64,000 nucleotides of DNA from Coprococcus sp. (GTDB taxonomy: Bacteria; Bacillota_A; Clostridia; Lachnospirales; Lachnospiraceae): contig JAGANU010000001.1 of the NCBI GenBank assembly GCA_017624085.1, positions 1 to 64,000 on the forward strand, in the 5' to 3' direction. Within the stretch, counting starts at the first letter, position 1. The number at the start of each line of letters is the position of its first letter. Under the pieces are notes generated by a model. That model made no database searches and was not told the DNA's origin. It saw only the letters and a list, made by a program, of their open reading frames with translations. Both the position numbers and the translations under genes were made by a program. This document shows, one piece after another, positions 63,748 through 64,000 of this stretch.

Positions 63748-64000
63748 TCAATCCGCCCAATCCAGCTGTGCTTCATTAATTCCAAGTTCTCTACATTTGT
63801 TTATTACTTTCTCTTTTTCCAGGCTGTTTCCAATTGTATATGAAAGTACATGATCCTTCAGCACTATAATCTTCGTTTTTCCGTTCTTCATGTCCACATA
63901 CCATGGCATAGCCTTACTATCCTTAAGTACCTTCGATAATCTCTCCGGGAAGTCCTCATATTCACTTTCATATGTAATTGCAGTCCAATACTTTGGTATA
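63748..64000 (-). CDS. C-terminal part of an unrecognised protein (truncated by window end)
   Basis: An open frame of 83 codons enters from the right edge and stops at 63748. The sequence (KYWTAITYESEYEDFPERL, KTKIIVLKDHVLSYTIG, ending NEAQLDWAD) is acidic and soluble-looking with no recognised motif. Codon use resembles neighbours. The start lies outside the window. Confidence 0.6.
   Translation of the reverse strand, partial: IPKYWTAITYESEYEDFPERLSKVLKDSKAMPWYVDMKNGKTKIIVLKDHVLSYTIGNSLEKEKVINKCRELGINEAQLDWAD

Overview
The window looks like chromosomal DNA of an AT-rich, Gram-positive anaerobe of the Clostridia, most probably a Lachnospiraceae member. Support: the cysS-mrnC-rlmB-sigH order, a sporulation-type sigma-H, families typical of that group (DUF6062, DUF5721, DUF4173), strong AGGAGG ribosome sites, a T-box leader, a CIRCE element, a reverse-type rubrerythrin and many intrinsic terminators. 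Genus cannot be fixed by reading alone. Almost all genes are on the minus strand.

Layout. 1-3.5 kb: DUF6062 protein, papain-like protein, glnS, tRNA-Thr. 3.48-3.87 kb: a compact repeat element (REP-like hairpins around a GC-rich inverted-repeat core). 3.9-7.1 kb: cysS-mrnC-rlmB-sigH. 7.3-9.9 kb: DUF5721 and CIRCE-linked htpG. 10-18 kb: map, an LTA-synthase-like enzyme, pyrE, ktrAB, and a LysR/YeiH divergent pair. 18-29 kb: two large c-di-GMP proteins flanking pyrF-pyrK-pyrD, a chorismate mutase-ACT protein, VanZ-like protein and rubrerythrin. 28.8-36.2 kb: membrane proteins with low-complexity repeats, a COG0523 GTPase and pyrC. 36.3-36.9 kb: padR with the deletion scar of a DUF1700-DUF4097 operon. 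37-40 kb: GH42 beta-galactosidase with its LacI-type regulator. 40-44 kb: small redox and transport genes.

44-54.7 kb is the most interesting part. On the minus strand runs ridA - 2Fe-2S protein - FAD/4Fe-4S oxidoreductase - BFD-like 2Fe-2S protein - DAO-type oxidoreductase - P-II-like protein - APC permease - ornithine-cyclodeaminase-like protein. Divergent to it are a LysR regulator and an amino-acid ABC transporter whose binding protein is circularly permuted. The composition resembles the Agrobacterium opine catabolic (occ/noc) modules, but with ferredoxin-type domains suited to an anaerobe. I infer uptake and dehydrogenation of a secondary amine or N-substituted amino acid; the substrate is unknown.

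54.9-56.1 kb has TraX-like and YunG-like proteins. 56.2-63 kb is a complete trpEGDCFBA operon behind a tryptophan T-box with an extra terminator hairpin in front of trpE. The window ends in a small membrane protein and a truncated gene.
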